A stretch of 64,000 nt of DNA from Lachnospiraceae bacterium (GCA_017619635.1 JAFZRZ010000071.1:124001-188000), one strand, 5' to 3'. Counted from the stretch's first letter, positions 26,629 to 35,148 are shown. Numbers and translations are program-made. The notes: a model not told the origin generated them from the sequence alone.

Positions 26629-27221
26629 TATACTACCTCCCTTGATAACTGTTTGCAAACAACAACATCATCGCCTAAAAATACCTGTAAAGTTAATGTT
26701 CCTGCCATATCGGGATCACTATCATCTTCTCTGTAAAGACCGATCTCTACCTTTGTATCATCAGATGTTTGTATGATATATCCGGCTTTAGACCATTCTC
26801 CTTTAGATATAGATGCGTAATCAGGAAACATTCTTTTAGCTTCAGGATCGATATTGTCGTTATCATCTTCTTCAGTATCAGCCTCGTTTTTGATATTGAT
26901 ACTTGATGCTACATTGATAGCCCAGTTGAGCTTACTTACTCTGGTATCGAAGTTGAGATCATTACTGATATTTGTATCGATCACGCCCATTGTTGAATGG
27001 AAATCGTCATTTTCAAACTCTTTCTCATTGCAATGAACTCTCCATGAGTAATAGCGATTGTCATCGCCCGTATCTTCGTATGTAATCTCAAGACTTCTAT
27101 CATATGGAAGTGTTATCCAGTGCTGTGGCTCTCCGTATCCTGTTTCTGAATTAAATTCATTTGGATCAGACGGAATATTGTCTGCCAAGAGTTCGAGCAA
27201 CATATCTTCTCTCTTCATCAT
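26628..27221 (-). CDS. Hypothetical acidic protein
   Basis: A 197-residue protein with an acidic Asp/Glu-rich linker (about residues 113-125). Nothing beyond that is recognised. It is the middle gene of a three-gene operon with 1-nt stop/start overlaps on both sides. A GAGGAGG site precedes ATG 27221. Confidence 0.6.
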   Translation of the reverse strand: MMKREDMLLELLADNIPSDPNEFNSETGYGEPQHWITLPYDRSLEITYEDTGDDNRYYSWRVHCNEKEFENDDFHSTMGVIDTNISNDLNFDTRVSKLNWAINVASSINIKNEADTEEDDNDNIDPEAKRMFPDYASISKGEWSKAGYIIQTSDDTKVEIGLYREDDSDPDMAGTLTLQVFLGDDVVVCKQLSREVV

Positions 27222-27427
27222 TAATCCTCCTCGTATTCGTCCATGTCTTCTTCAGCATCGGCTATATCGTGAAGATTAAATCCAAACTCGTTATGAAGCT
27301 CTTCTCCTGTGAATCCAAGCCACAACAGATGCTTGATAGTTTCCTGGCAATTCCTACCTGCTGCCTCGTGGTCGATCACTCTGTTGAGCAATTCTTTTGC
27401 ACGAGTCAATGTCATAGAATTTTGCAT
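27221..27427 (-). CDS. Small plasmid protein with LGFT-EEL-EFGF motif
   Basis: A 68-residue, mostly helical protein. Its segment IKHLLWLGFTGEELHNEFGF resembles a short module common in small proteins of Firmicute plasmids; the function is unknown. It is the first gene of the operon that ends at 26455, with AGGAGG 6 nt before ATG 27427. A CATATTATC box about 50 nt upstream is a candidate -10. Confidence 0.55.
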   Translation of the reverse strand: MQNSMTLTRAKELLNRVIDHEAAGRNCQETIKHLLWLGFTGEELHNEFGFNLHDIADAEEDMDEYEED

Positions 27428-27497
27428 TGTTATCCTCCTATTCAGTTTCTACTCCATTTATATTGTTACAAAGATAATATGACTAATCTATTAGACA

Positions 27498-27527
27498 ATA
27501 AAAGTGGCCAGTCGTATTGACTGACCA
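27498..27527 (-). terminator. Terminator
   Basis: TGGTCAGTC/GACTGGCCA stem followed by CTTTTATT on the minus strand. Confidence 0.8.
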
Positions 27528-27543
27528 TTTATGAATCGTTGGA

Positions 27544-27843
27544 CTATGCGATCTCTTCCCAGAACCTTTCTGTCCGATATTCAGCGACTTCTTCGAAAGG
27601 GATACTTAACAGTCTTGCAACATAATTGTCAAATTCTCCCAAGTCGCAATTATAATTTCTGTAAGCATCTGCAAGAATATTGCGAAGGATCGTGCTTAAC
27701 GCTCTTTCAATGTGATCAGTTATGAACTTATCTACATCAAAATAATCCTTTAATTCATCGATAGCATCTGCTACATATTTTTCATGACTTTTTATCCACT
27801 CTTCATGAGGTGTGATATCTTTGAGATATTCTTCTTTAGTCAT
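27544..27843 (-). CDS. Hypothetical 99-residue protein
   Basis: A helical acidic protein. ATG 27843 is preferred because AGGAGG lies 5 nt upstream; the same frame stays open to 27918 without a ribosome site, and promoter-like CATATT boxes lie in that stretch. Monocistronic, with terminators on both sides. No family recognised. Confidence 0.6.
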   Translation of the reverse strand: MTKEEYLKDITPHEEWIKSHEKYVADAIDELKDYFDVDKFITDHIERALSTILRNILADAYRNYNCDLGEFDNYVARLLSIPFEEVAEYRTERFWEEIA

Positions 27844-27937
27844 AAATCCTCCTATCATATACACTCCGGTTATAATTGTTACGTTTAAAATATGAGGTAT
27901 AGTAATATGAATAATCACATATCAATTATTTTTGCAC

Positions 27938-27967
27938 AAAAAAATAGAATAGCCTTTAAGCTATTCT
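27938..27967 (-). terminator. Terminator
   Basis: AGAATAGC/GCTATTCT stem and T7 on the minus strand. The T-run merges into a TTTTGTGCAAAAA box (27931-27938 region). Confidence 0.85.
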
Positions 27968-27978
27968 TTGAAGATGAT

Positions 27979-28206
27979 CTACAATGGAGCTTTCAATCCA
28001 TATTGCACCATGTAAGCGGTAAAGTTCACTACTATGATATAAGCGGTAGTGATTATTAAGAAACCCGCTATCGCTTTTTCCAAAATGCTCAAATGTCGCT
28101 TTGAGCAGTATAACAAGGTGATAAATGCTACGATTATCCAGAAGGCAAATGAATTATTCACCAACTCTATGGCATAACGAATTGATACTGCCCAACAATA
28201 AACCAT
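27979..28206 (-). CDS. Small two-helix membrane protein
   Basis: A 75-residue protein with two predicted membrane segments (about residues 18-34 and 44-66). It shares the layout and the opening W-A-x-S-x-x-Y-A pattern with the next gene (28322-28558), so the two appear to be diverged paralogues. Both have their own terminator and ribosome site. Function unknown; small membrane proteins of this kind are sometimes holin-like or toxin-like, but nothing here proves it. Confidence 0.6.
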   Translation of the reverse strand: MVYCWAVSIRYAIELVNNSFAFWIIVAFITLLYCSKRHLSILEKAIAGFLIITTAYIIVVNFTAYMVQYGLKAPL

Positions 28207-28289
28207 ATCCTATCCCTCCTTTTGTTTTTATGATATTAAAAACATATCTAAAATAAAAGAGAATAGTCTATAAGAAGATTTTTTTGCAC

Positions 28290-28320
28290 AAAAAAAATAG
28301 GACAGCCCGAAGACTATCCT
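28290..28320 (-). terminator. Terminator
   Basis: AGGATAG/CTGTCCT stem (one G-U) with 8-nt loop and T8, again running into a TTGTGCAAAA box. Confidence 0.85.
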
Positions 28321-28321
28321 T

Positions 28322-28558
28322 TTAAAGAACTAGATATGTCATGGGATCAATCACCCCATAATGTATCTTTGCTGCTGTAGCAATAGACCACAGCATATAA
28401 ACACCCACCGTTGTTACTACGATGAATGCGAACCTTTTTATACGGTTCTTTACGCACATTAAGAATATAATTATATTCATTAGTGCCCAGATCCAGAAGA
28501 ATGTTGATTCTCCTGTTATTTCTGTGGCATATATGAGTGATTGTGCCCATCCCATCAT
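28322..28558 (-). CDS. Small two-helix membrane protein, paralogue of the previous one
   Basis: A 78-residue protein with membrane segments at about residues 18-36 and 43-64. Its start (MGWAQSLIYATEITGES) aligns with the neighbouring small membrane protein (VSIRYAIELVNNS). Strong AGGAGG site and separate terminator. Function unknown. Confidence 0.6.
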   Translation of the reverse strand: MMGWAQSLIYATEITGESTFFWIWALMNIIIFLMCVKNRIKRFAFIVVTTVGVYMLWSIATAAKIHYGVIDPMTYLVL

Positions 28559-28619
28559 ATTCTTTTCCTCCTTTTGGTTTTTCTATTGTATTTATTAATA
28601 TGACGTATTAAAAGCAATA

Positions 28620-28642
28620 TAAAAAACCCTCTTGCGAGGGTT
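28620..28642 (-). terminator. Terminator of thyA
   Basis: AACCCTC-GCAA-GAGGGTT stem followed by T6 on the minus strand. Confidence 0.9.
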
Positions 28643-28650
28643 CTTTAAGA

Positions 28651-29520
28651 CTAAACACCAAGGTCGAATGTCAGCTGTGGATTCTTTTCTGCGATCTTTT
28701 CACTTGGATAATCTTCAAGAGTAAAATCATCGATAGTGATATCCCAGAATGATTTATTACCGGCATTAAGAACAAGTCTGGGAGAACAGCCGTCAACAGG
28801 ACTTCTGCGAATTATCTCTTTCGCCTGTTCTACATGTCTGTCATATACCTGAACATTTTCAATGAAGTGTGTGAAAATACCTGGCATGAAATTACATTCA
28901 TGGCAGATCATAAGCATGAGCGCTATATACTGGATCTCATTTATGGCGCAGCTTACTTCGTAGTCTGAAGAACGCTGATTCATGAGCATATCCATGTATA
29001 ATTTACCGTCTTTACCTCTGTGGACATTACAGATAAACTCGTAACAACAGGGATTTAAACCCTTTGTTGTGCCACCCGTTTCATCGGAAAAATCATCTTT
29101 CTGCCACAAGCTTACGATATGACGCCTTCCGAACGGATCTTCTTTAAGTCCGTCAAGAAGTTCGTTTATCATGTTGTGCTTTCTTACTGTTTCTCCGTAT
29201 CTGCAACCGATAGTTCCGTCTCCGATATCCCATTTGTCCCAGTATTTGATTCCCATTTCATGAAGATCTGAAATCTTGTTGGACTGTTTCTGATAAATCC
29301 ATAGTATTTCTTTTACAGCAGATTTCCACGCTATAGGTCTGAGCGTTTCTATCGGGCATTCTCCTGCTCCTATATCATACTGCTGCATCTTATGATTGAT
29401 ACTGTACGTGTGTGCCGGTGCTCCGTCTGAAGCATATTTCGGTCTTGGATTCTCGTCGAGAGTTCCATTTCTTAAAATCTCTTCGAGCATTGTCTTGTGA
29501 TATACATCACCTTTAGTCAT
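28651..29520 (-). CDS. thyA: Thymidylate synthase
   Basis: A ThyA-type thymidylate synthase (dUMP to dTMP using methylenetetrahydrofolate). The catalytic Cys158 lies in LNPCCYEF, followed by NQRSSDYEV (family QRS-x-D) and AINEIQY, which replaces the usual FNI-x-Y dUMP-binding segment. The C-terminal residues also diverge from bacterial ThyA, so this is closer to plasmid/phage-encoded forms. With the class III ribonucleotide reductase at 44-46.7 kb the replicon can boost its own DNA precursor supply. Single-gene transcript with AGGAGG site. Confidence 0.9.
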   Translation of the reverse strand: MTKGDVYHKTMLEEILRNGTLDENPRPKYASDGAPAHTYSINHKMQQYDIGAGECPIETLRPIAWKSAVKEILWIYQKQSNKISDLHEMGIKYWDKWDIGDGTIGCRYGETVRKHNMINELLDGLKEDPFGRRHIVSLWQKDDFSDETGGTTKGLNPCCYEFICNVHRGKDGKLYMDMLMNQRSSDYEVSCAINEIQYIALMLMICHECNFMPGIFTHFIENVQVYDRHVEQAKEIIRRSPVDGCSPRLVLNAGNKSFWDITIDDFTLEDYPSEKIAEKNPQLTFDLGV

Positions 29521-29580
29521 TTTATATCCTCCTTTTGAATCAATTTTACATGATTAATATGTAATATGGACAGAAAAATA

Positions 29581-29607
29581 AAAAACACGCCATAGCGACG
29601 TGTTTTT
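29581..29607 (-). terminator. Terminator of the 34-residue peptide gene
   Basis: ACACG/CGTGT stem within AAAAACACG...CGTGTTTTT on the minus strand. Confidence 0.8.
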
Positions 29608-29613
29608 GTTTAT

Positions 29614-29718
29614 TTAGTTGTTGTCTGAATCGGGTGAAAGGTTGTAATCGATAGCGACCATGCCCGTCATAAACAGGGCTGCAACCATTGTTACTATCAT
29701 AATCTTTAACAACATCAT
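29614..29718 (-). CDS. 34-residue membrane peptide
   Basis: ATG 29718 to TAA 29614. A hydrophobic N-terminal helix (LLKIMIVTMVAALFMTGMVA) is followed by a short polar end (DYNLSPDSDNN). A GAGGAGG site lies 6 nt before the start, a CATACTTAATATG box about 35 nt upstream, and the gene has its own terminator. These signals make a real small membrane peptide likely. Function unknown; a type I toxin-like peptide is one possibility. Confidence 0.6.
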   Translation of the reverse strand: MMLLKIMIVTMVAALFMTGMVAIDYNLSPDSDNN

Positions 29719-29781
29719 AAAAGACCTCCTCTTCTGGTGTTTGTTACATATTAAGTATGCTTAAAATCAGAGGTTATAACT

Positions 29782-32307
29782 TTATCTCTCTTTCTCATCA
29801 CGATCGATATTATAAAGTCTTTTGTTTGTTCTGTTTTCTTTGCTTATAGCAATGGCCTCGGCGATCCTTTTCTCAAGAGGAGTTCTCTTATCCGGTTCTT
29901 TTTCTTCTTCAACAACCTTTGTTCTTGCGCCTATGTCCTGCTCTCTTGCTTCTCCTAACTTTTCCTGACAAGCGCAGAATTCTGAAGAAAACATATTGGC
30001 ATCAAGGGCAGAATATATTTTTGCACCTTCTTTTAACTCACATTCTATAGAATCTATTGTTTTTGGTATAAAGATCGTATCTGCTTCTTTTATATCATCA
30101 GTTATAACGCCGTTACCGGCTTCTATATAGGCATCTATAACTTCTTTCATAGACGGTATGGTACAATGCTCTATTGCATATATTTCAGTAAGCGTACGAG
30201 TTTTTTGATCATCACACATGATGTTTGTGCCAAGAGCGTTTCCGCCGGCTTTATCAACCCAGACATATTGATCTTTTTCAACATTATATAAGAATGTGGT
30301 CTCATTGGTCGCGTGAGCATTAAGTTTGATAGGATATTCTATCTGTGTAGGCTCTATTGTTTCCCCAAGAAATGTTATATGACCATCTCCCTGTTCATCA
30401 AAACCTCTTCCATGAATATCAGAAGATCTTGCATATTCGAGGGAGCCTTCCTTTTCCATAAAGATCACCTGTACACCATCTTTAGCCTGGTCAAATGGAG
30501 CTGAAAAACCACGTACGTTAAAGCCTACATAAGTAGCACCCATTTCTTTTAATATATTTTTATCCAAAATGCAGATTTCAGATGCTCCGTTAGGTGCAGT
30601 TACGTAATCTCCGGAATGCACTCCCCATGCCTCCTTGAGGCTTCCGTAATAAAGATTTCCGATATTTTCGTAGTCTTTGTTATATACGTCTGCAGATACG
30701 TCTATGTCTACATCTCTTCCGGTCCAGTTAGCACCTATAGCCATAAGGTTCTTGCCTTCTTTGCCGTTTATTGCACTGTATTTAGTCAGTACGGCTCCAC
30801 CGGAAGCATTCCTTATATCACGTTTGGGCGCTTTAAAATCATCAAGTTGAGGATCTATATAAACCTTGCCTAACTCTTTTGTGTCTTTAAGGCAAGCCGT
30901 TAGAGATGTTCTTATGTTTTCCTTAAGTGTTTCCTGAACTTCTTTAGGAACTAAATCTTTATAAGCATTTTCTTTTGCCTGTGTATCACCATTAGGCTTT
31001 GTAAAGACTCTGAGTTCTGAAGAATATCTTTCATCTATTACATGTTCAAGTTCCAACAGTGCTACCGGAGGTATCTTGTTTGTCAAAATTGCTTCTTTTG
31101 CAAAGAGCTTTGTATCAGCAATAAGTTTATTTTCGTTTTGAATCGCATCATCTACATATGAGAGATGATGTCTCATATACAATCCTGGGAAGGACGATGC
31201 CAATGATGCCATTCGTGATAATGCATCTGAATATAGTTCGGGAGTTAATGTTGATTTCTTTTTAAGATTCTCCCACGCTTCTTCAAACTGGCGCTCTACG
31301 CTCTTTATAGGATGCCCCTGTTCATCGGTCTTATCGCCATGATAGAGCTTTTGAAATGCAACGTTTGTACGTGCGGGATTAGGATTTTTGCAATCTATAT
31401 GTCTTGCAAAATACTTCCATGTTTCCTCTTTAGGTCTTGTCCATATATCTTCAAATAAATGAGGACAGTTTGACAACATCTCACGGACCAACTTCTTTTC
31501 TGAATTAGAAAGATGAAAGCGAAGGTTGCCACTTAGATCTATGTTATTGTTAGTACCTTTTTTATTTGAAAGGTAAGCAGCATAACGCATAACGTCAGGA
31601 GCATCTTTAAACCACTCTCTTATATTGATAAGATTATTGCTTGCACAGATATCTCCTACCTTTACATAATTTTCCTTACTTGTAAAGGGAGTTGGATCCA
31701 TTACTATAGATTTCATATCTTCAGGGAAAAGTTTAGCATATTCTCTTATCTCTAACTCCTGCTGTTTGCTGATACCCATAGAATGAACACTATTAAACAT
31801 CATTGTTGCCAATTCATCAGCTGATGATGCCACTAATAACTTCTTTTCTGTGGGATATTCTTCTACAAAAGGTAATCTAACCTTCTTTTCTTCAGGAACA
31901 AGTTCATCATGTAAATCCATTCCGAAGTAATAATATCCGGAGTAATATGTCAAAGAATTAAGGTACAGATCTACTTCACTTAATCTCATCACCTGCTCGG
32001 GAAAGTTAGGATAAAACAGATCATTCTTTTTAAAGTTTTCTATGCCGGTATAGCTGTTGACATTATCGACAAAATCTTCCCATAATACTGCGAGCTGGTT
32101 TTTATTAAGTGTTGACAATTTATCCATTGTTTCGGTGTCAACTATATATCCGTATGAAGCGAGATTCACACTTATGGCAACAGCGAGTGCCTTGTTTGTT
32201 CCGACTTCTTCTGTTCCTTCAGGCACTATGATCTTTTGTTGTCTCATTAATACCTTGTTTGCAAATTCAAGCTGGTCACGGTCAAGATTTTGATAATTTG
32301 ATACCAT
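29782..32307 (-). CDS. Large protein resembling Ter-cluster (MXAN_6230/SCO0854-type) proteins
   Basis: An 841-residue soluble protein. Two features recall a family linked to tellurite/stress Ter gene clusters: a helical middle (FHLSNSEKKLVREMLSNCP, then EETWKYFARHI near residues 285-320), and a TerD-like stretch near 490-620 (DVDIDVSADVYNKD, WGVHSGDYVTAPNGASE, GATYVGFNVRGFS). The C-terminal about 40 residues are charged. The match is from memory of sequence patterns and is moderate. In such clusters the proteins work with TerD Ca-binding proteins and vWA/MoxR partners; none is visible here. A candidate ncRNA lies directly upstream. Confidence 0.5.
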   Translation of the reverse strand: MVSNYQNLDRDQLEFANKVLMRQQKIIVPEGTEEVGTNKALAVAISVNLASYGYIVDTETMDKLSTLNKNQLAVLWEDFVDNVNSYTGIENFKKNDLFYPNFPEQVMRLSEVDLYLNSLTYYSGYYYFGMDLHDELVPEEKKVRLPFVEEYPTEKKLLVASSADELATMMFNSVHSMGISKQQELEIREYAKLFPEDMKSIVMDPTPFTSKENYVKVGDICASNNLINIREWFKDAPDVMRYAAYLSNKKGTNNNIDLSGNLRFHLSNSEKKLVREMLSNCPHLFEDIWTRPKEETWKYFARHIDCKNPNPARTNVAFQKLYHGDKTDEQGHPIKSVERQFEEAWENLKKKSTLTPELYSDALSRMASLASSFPGLYMRHHLSYVDDAIQNENKLIADTKLFAKEAILTNKIPPVALLELEHVIDERYSSELRVFTKPNGDTQAKENAYKDLVPKEVQETLKENIRTSLTACLKDTKELGKVYIDPQLDDFKAPKRDIRNASGGAVLTKYSAINGKEGKNLMAIGANWTGRDVDIDVSADVYNKDYENIGNLYYGSLKEAWGVHSGDYVTAPNGASEICILDKNILKEMGATYVGFNVRGFSAPFDQAKDGVQVIFMEKEGSLEYARSSDIHGRGFDEQGDGHITFLGETIEPTQIEYPIKLNAHATNETTFLYNVEKDQYVWVDKAGGNALGTNIMCDDQKTRTLTEIYAIEHCTIPSMKEVIDAYIEAGNGVITDDIKEADTIFIPKTIDSIECELKEGAKIYSALDANMFSSEFCACQEKLGEAREQDIGARTKVVEEEKEPDKRTPLEKRIAEAIAISKENRTNKRLYNIDRDEKER

Positions 32308-32365
32308 TTTTATTCCTCCTATATTTTTATTTATTACACTAATCTTAACGATTGAATCGAAAACA

Positions 32366-32397
32366 TAAAAACAGCGCCCCAGATTGTTAGGGGCGCC
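32366..32397 (-). terminator. Terminator of the ncRNA
   Basis: Perfect GCGCCCC/GGGGCGC stem with 9-nt loop and T5 on the minus strand. It lies upstream of the 841-residue gene and ends whatever is transcribed through 32400-32600. Confidence 0.85.
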
Positions 32398-32596
32398 ATG
32401 CTTGCAAAGCCTTGAGCAAAAATAGTAATTGCGCGATACCCTTATAGGTATGCGCTATTGTTGTTCACATACAGTAGAACGCTCAAGATGACTGCAATTA
32501 CTCCCCAAGCGCAAGTCAAATAAAATTTTCAAAGGCATTTGTAAACAGTAGAACGACTTGCATAACGGGAAATTCTCCGTCGGAATTTTCCAACAA
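32366..32596 (-). ncRNA. Candidate structured ncRNA with pseudoknot
   Basis: A minus-strand unit with a CATACT box (32601-32606), about 230 nt of non-coding sequence, and a strong terminator at the end. Helices (plus-strand coordinates): GCAAGTC 32511-32517 with GACTTGC 32555-32561; GCAATTACT 32494-32502 with AGTAATTGC 32424-32432; GCTCAAG 32481-32487 with CTTGAGC 32411-32417, which crosses the previous helix and so forms a pseudoknot; hairpin 32431-32454 (GATACC/GGTAT). The 11-mer ACAGTAGAACG occurs twice, next to two helix strands (32471 and 32545). No known RNA class recognised. Confidence 0.65.
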
Positions 32597-32656
32597 TATC
32601 AGTATGAAAAAAATAAGAGAAAATAAATCGCAGTTTTTATGAGTTAAATTAAAAAC

Positions 32657-32773
32657 AATAAGGTAGTGGCTTAAACCCTATAGGGTATCGGTTTTTAACC
32701 TATAGGGTGGTGGTTAATTCCCCACAGGGTTGTGGGTTTAACCTTATAGGGTAGTGGGTTTAACCTACTACCC
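32657..32773 (+). repeat. Five 22-bp tandem repeats
   Basis: Consensus TATAGGGTAGTGGGTTTAA plus 3 nt. The TATAGGGT block (or a variant) starts at 32657, 32679, 32701, 32723 and 32745, exactly 22 bp apart, i.e. two helical turns. Several copies include the palindrome CC(C)TATAGG(G). The phasing suggests a protein-binding array: an operator, partition centromere or second iteron set. Confidence 0.8.
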
Positions 32774-32782
32774 TTTTTTTTT
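32749..32782 (+). terminator. Plus-strand terminator formed from the last repeat
   Basis: GGGTAGT/ACTACCC stem with inner GGTT/AACC, followed by T9. No plus-strand gene precedes it, so it either ends a short plus-strand RNA over the repeats or acts in anti-parallel to the next minus-strand gene, whose stop codon it touches. Confidence 0.7.
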
Positions 32783-33587
32783 ATTGATTTACATGCTTGA
32801 GTAAATATTCTCTGATAAAACAAAACCCTGCCCAACCTTCTTCATTAAAAAAGACGTCTACATTATAACCGGCAGGTATCGTAAATGAAAGTGGTTCACC
32901 TTTATGACCTTCGCTTAAGAAATCTACGACAATTGTTACATCTGGACGCATTTTTATAGCGTCCCTTATTACAGTATTAAATGAAATCCAATGTGTAGTA
33001 GATATATTGATTGTTGCGCCTGGGCCTGCATTTAATATTTTATTGGCTGAATTGATTATAAAGGCTGACTGTCCAGTCAGAGGCATGCTATAGATTACGG
33101 CTCCACATTTGCAGACATAAGCCATCTCGCCGTCTGAATCTTCTGTTGGTTCCTTTACTGTCTCCCATTCATAACTATGTATATGGGTGGTTTCGGCAGG
33201 TGAATTAACAGCTGCTGTATTAACAACTGCACTTGTTTTAGGAACAGGAGGTTTGATCGCAAACTTCAGATCGGCATAATTATCATCACCGGAATCATAA
33301 ACCCTTAATGTCGCACTGTCTGTTGCAGTAGTTGGGGTTCCTTTTATGGTCACCGACTTTTCATAAGATGTAACTTCTAATCCATCTCCGTTTTCGATTC
33401 CCCCATCAAGTGACACGTCTCCGACAAAATCCAAAGTTGTTGATTGCTCATAATACTCTCCTACCGTAGCATCTGCCATGTTTACTGTGATGCTACTCGC
33501 ATATACACCCATAGACGAACATAAGAATGATAATGTGATGATGAGTGACATAATAGTTGTTTTTAATCTGTTTTTCTTCATTTTCAT
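32781..33587 (-). CDS. Secreted protein with Ig-like segment
   Basis: A 268-residue exported protein: signal peptide residues 1-30 (basic start, hydrophobic core, cleavage near VYASS). An Ig-like stretch (about 33-110) and the module THIHSYEWETVKEPTEDSDG with YVCKCGA follow, a Cys-pair motif common in Lachnospiraceae surface proteins. The C-terminal about 90 residues (ANKILNAGPGATINIS...) are unassigned. No anchor motif is seen, so it is likely released or bound non-covalently. AAGGAG site before ATG 33587. Confidence 0.65.
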   Translation of the reverse strand: MKMKKNRLKTTIMSLIITLSFLCSSMGVYASSITVNMADATVGEYYEQSTTLDFVGDVSLDGGIENGDGLEVTSYEKSVTIKGTPTTATDSATLRVYDSGDDNYADLKFAIKPPVPKTSAVVNTAAVNSPAETTHIHSYEWETVKEPTEDSDGEMAYVCKCGAVIYSMPLTGQSAFIINSANKILNAGPGATINISTTHWISFNTVIRDAIKMRPDVTIVVDFLSEGHKGEPLSFTIPAGYNVDVFFNEEGWAGFCFIREYLLKHVNQ

Positions 33588-33626
33588 TTTTTCTCCTTAT
33601 AAGGTTTTTATTATTTATGTAACATA

Positions 33627-34349
33627 TTATCCTCTGTAGCCTACTCTTCGTCGATGTATCAACTCAGATATGAAATGAGCGTCCAAACCATGCACTATTG
33701 GCACATCTGTTACTTGAGCCCAAAATTCGTTCCAATAATGGTATTTATCTCGTTTTGATGATTCATTTTGTTCCAACACAACATTGTTCAATTTAGCTGC
33801 TTCTATAACTTGATCGGCTACTTTTTGCATATTATCTGTCCATACTTTCTGCCTTCTAAATATCCTATCTGGATGGGCAACTACAGAAAAATAACCGCTC
33901 TCAATTCCCTGTTTTTCTGCTTCTCCTAGAGCTATATATTCATCATTATTTAGTTTTTCTTTATCCCATGAAAAAGTATAACCTGTCTCAGTTTCAGCCA
34001 TATGTTGGCCCAGCATAAGTATCTCTATATTAGGGTTATCACACAAATATTTATAATAACCATCTTTATCAAATTTTGGGAAATACTCTATTTCTAAACC
34101 TATATGTACAGCAATTTTAGTGTCATATTTAATTTTTAATGAGCTCAATGTACTTATATATTCATTTAATTGACAGTAATCCATCCGATTTCCAAATGGA
34201 TCTCCAGGAAAAGGAGCATGATCAGTAAACCAAATTCCTTTTGCACCGATACTAAGAGCAGCTTTTATATATTCTTCGTCTGACACGTTTTCAGCGTGCC
34301 CACACCTGTATGTATGCACATGGAAGCAATCATTATTTGATATGTTCAT
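33627..34349 (-). CDS. PHP-family metallo-phosphatase (HisJ-like)
   Basis: A 240-residue PHP domain: metal-binding FHVHTYRCGHA (residues 9-19), FTDHAPF, IGLEIEY, LGQHMAE, VVAHPDR and a final HGLDAH, the same order as in histidinol-phosphate phosphatase and related phosphoesterases. The last His-x-Asp-x-His motif completes the trinuclear site, so it is probably active. It overlaps the zeta-toxin gene by 17 nt and follows it, which suggests a function linked to the kinase's product rather than histidine synthesis. No other his gene is present. Confidence 0.75.
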   Translation of the reverse strand: MNISNNDCFHVHTYRCGHAENVSDEEYIKAALSIGAKGIWFTDHAPFPGDPFGNRMDYCQLNEYISTLSSLKIKYDTKIAVHIGLEIEYFPKFDKDGYYKYLCDNPNIEILMLGQHMAETETGYTFSWDKEKLNNDEYIALGEAEKQGIESGYFSVVAHPDRIFRRQKVWTDNMQKVADQVIEAAKLNNVVLEQNESSKRDKYHYWNEFWAQVTDVPIVHGLDAHFISELIHRRRVGYRG

Positions 34350-35148
34350 TATTTAACCTTTCTTTGTCTAAAGAAGATTGAAGTAATAATATTTTCTCCC
34401 TAATAAACTGTTCGCTGTATTCTTGATATTTATTATTCCAATTTGATAAATTTAGTTCTCGACGAAGAATATCTGAAGCTTTTTCATTCTTTTCATTTGG
34501 ATATAAAACAACTCCATCACGATCGAAAATCGTTATATTGTCAAAACATTTCTTATTTTCAATCCAAGTTAGGTTGTCTGCTATTCTATTTACTGTGCTA
34601 TTATAAATATCAATTGGAACCAAACGAGGTACTAACCCTTGTTCTTTTAATATCTTAGCTCTAGTAATAGTAGAACACCAAGATTTTTCAGCGTCGCATG
34701 CTACCACCATTAGATCCGGATTATACCCTCTACCCTTTAAATATTCACATGTTTTAACTGGCACTTCAGGATTTCTTAAAGTGCCCTCTATAATGAGATT
34801 ATATCCCTTATTTCCAAGCTCTGATATAAGTGCTTCTGTTATTTTATTACAAAACGACTGCGTTCGTTCTGCATAGTTTTCCAAATCATATTTAATAATA
34901 TTATCATGATTAGGATGAAAGATTCGATATTCGTCACCATTTATTGCGATATAATTTGTTAAATCTTCTCGCATTTTATAAAATCTTGACTTACCAGAAC
35001 CAGGTTGACCACCCAAAATAATTGTACACTTATCTTCGTTAGGGTCCTCGTTAAGCATTCTTCCTTGAATGAGACTTTCTTTAATCTTTTGATACACATT
35101 TCGAAATTCTTCTTTTGTTACAATGTCGGCGTAATCTGAATAACACAT
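34333..35148 (-). CDS. Zeta-toxin family P-loop kinase
   Basis: A 271-residue zeta-toxin-like kinase: Walker A GGQPGSGKS (residues 46-54), substrate Asp in AINGDEYRIFHP, and IIEGTLRNPEV, the typical zeta/PezT pattern. Characterised relatives phosphorylate UDP-N-acetyl sugars and so stop wall synthesis. An 88-residue helical protein is encoded directly upstream and could be its antitoxin, and a PHP phosphatase directly downstream. Start ATG 35148; the upstream stop lies 11 nt away. Confidence 0.75.
   Translation of the reverse strand: MCYSDYADIVTKEEFRNVYQKIKESLIQGRMLNEDPNEDKCTIILGGQPGSGKSRFYKMREDLTNYIAINGDEYRIFHPNHDNIIKYDLENYAERTQSFCNKITEALISELGNKGYNLIIEGTLRNPEVPVKTCEYLKGRGYNPDLMVVACDAEKSWCSTITRAKILKEQGLVPRLVPIDIYNSTVNRIADNLTWIENKKCFDNITIFDRDGVVLYPNEKNEKASDILRRELNLSNWNNKYQEYSEQFIREKILLLQSSLDKERLNNEHIK

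Noticed and set aside
32471..32555. ACAGTAGAACG pair as further Cas12a-type repeats
   Set aside because: They share ACAGTAGAA with Cas12a repeats read in reverse, but lack the complementary arm, so no repeat hairpin can form; they fit better as elements of the ncRNA.
32657..32773. 22-bp tandem repeats as CRISPR
   Set aside because: The units are contiguous without spacers.
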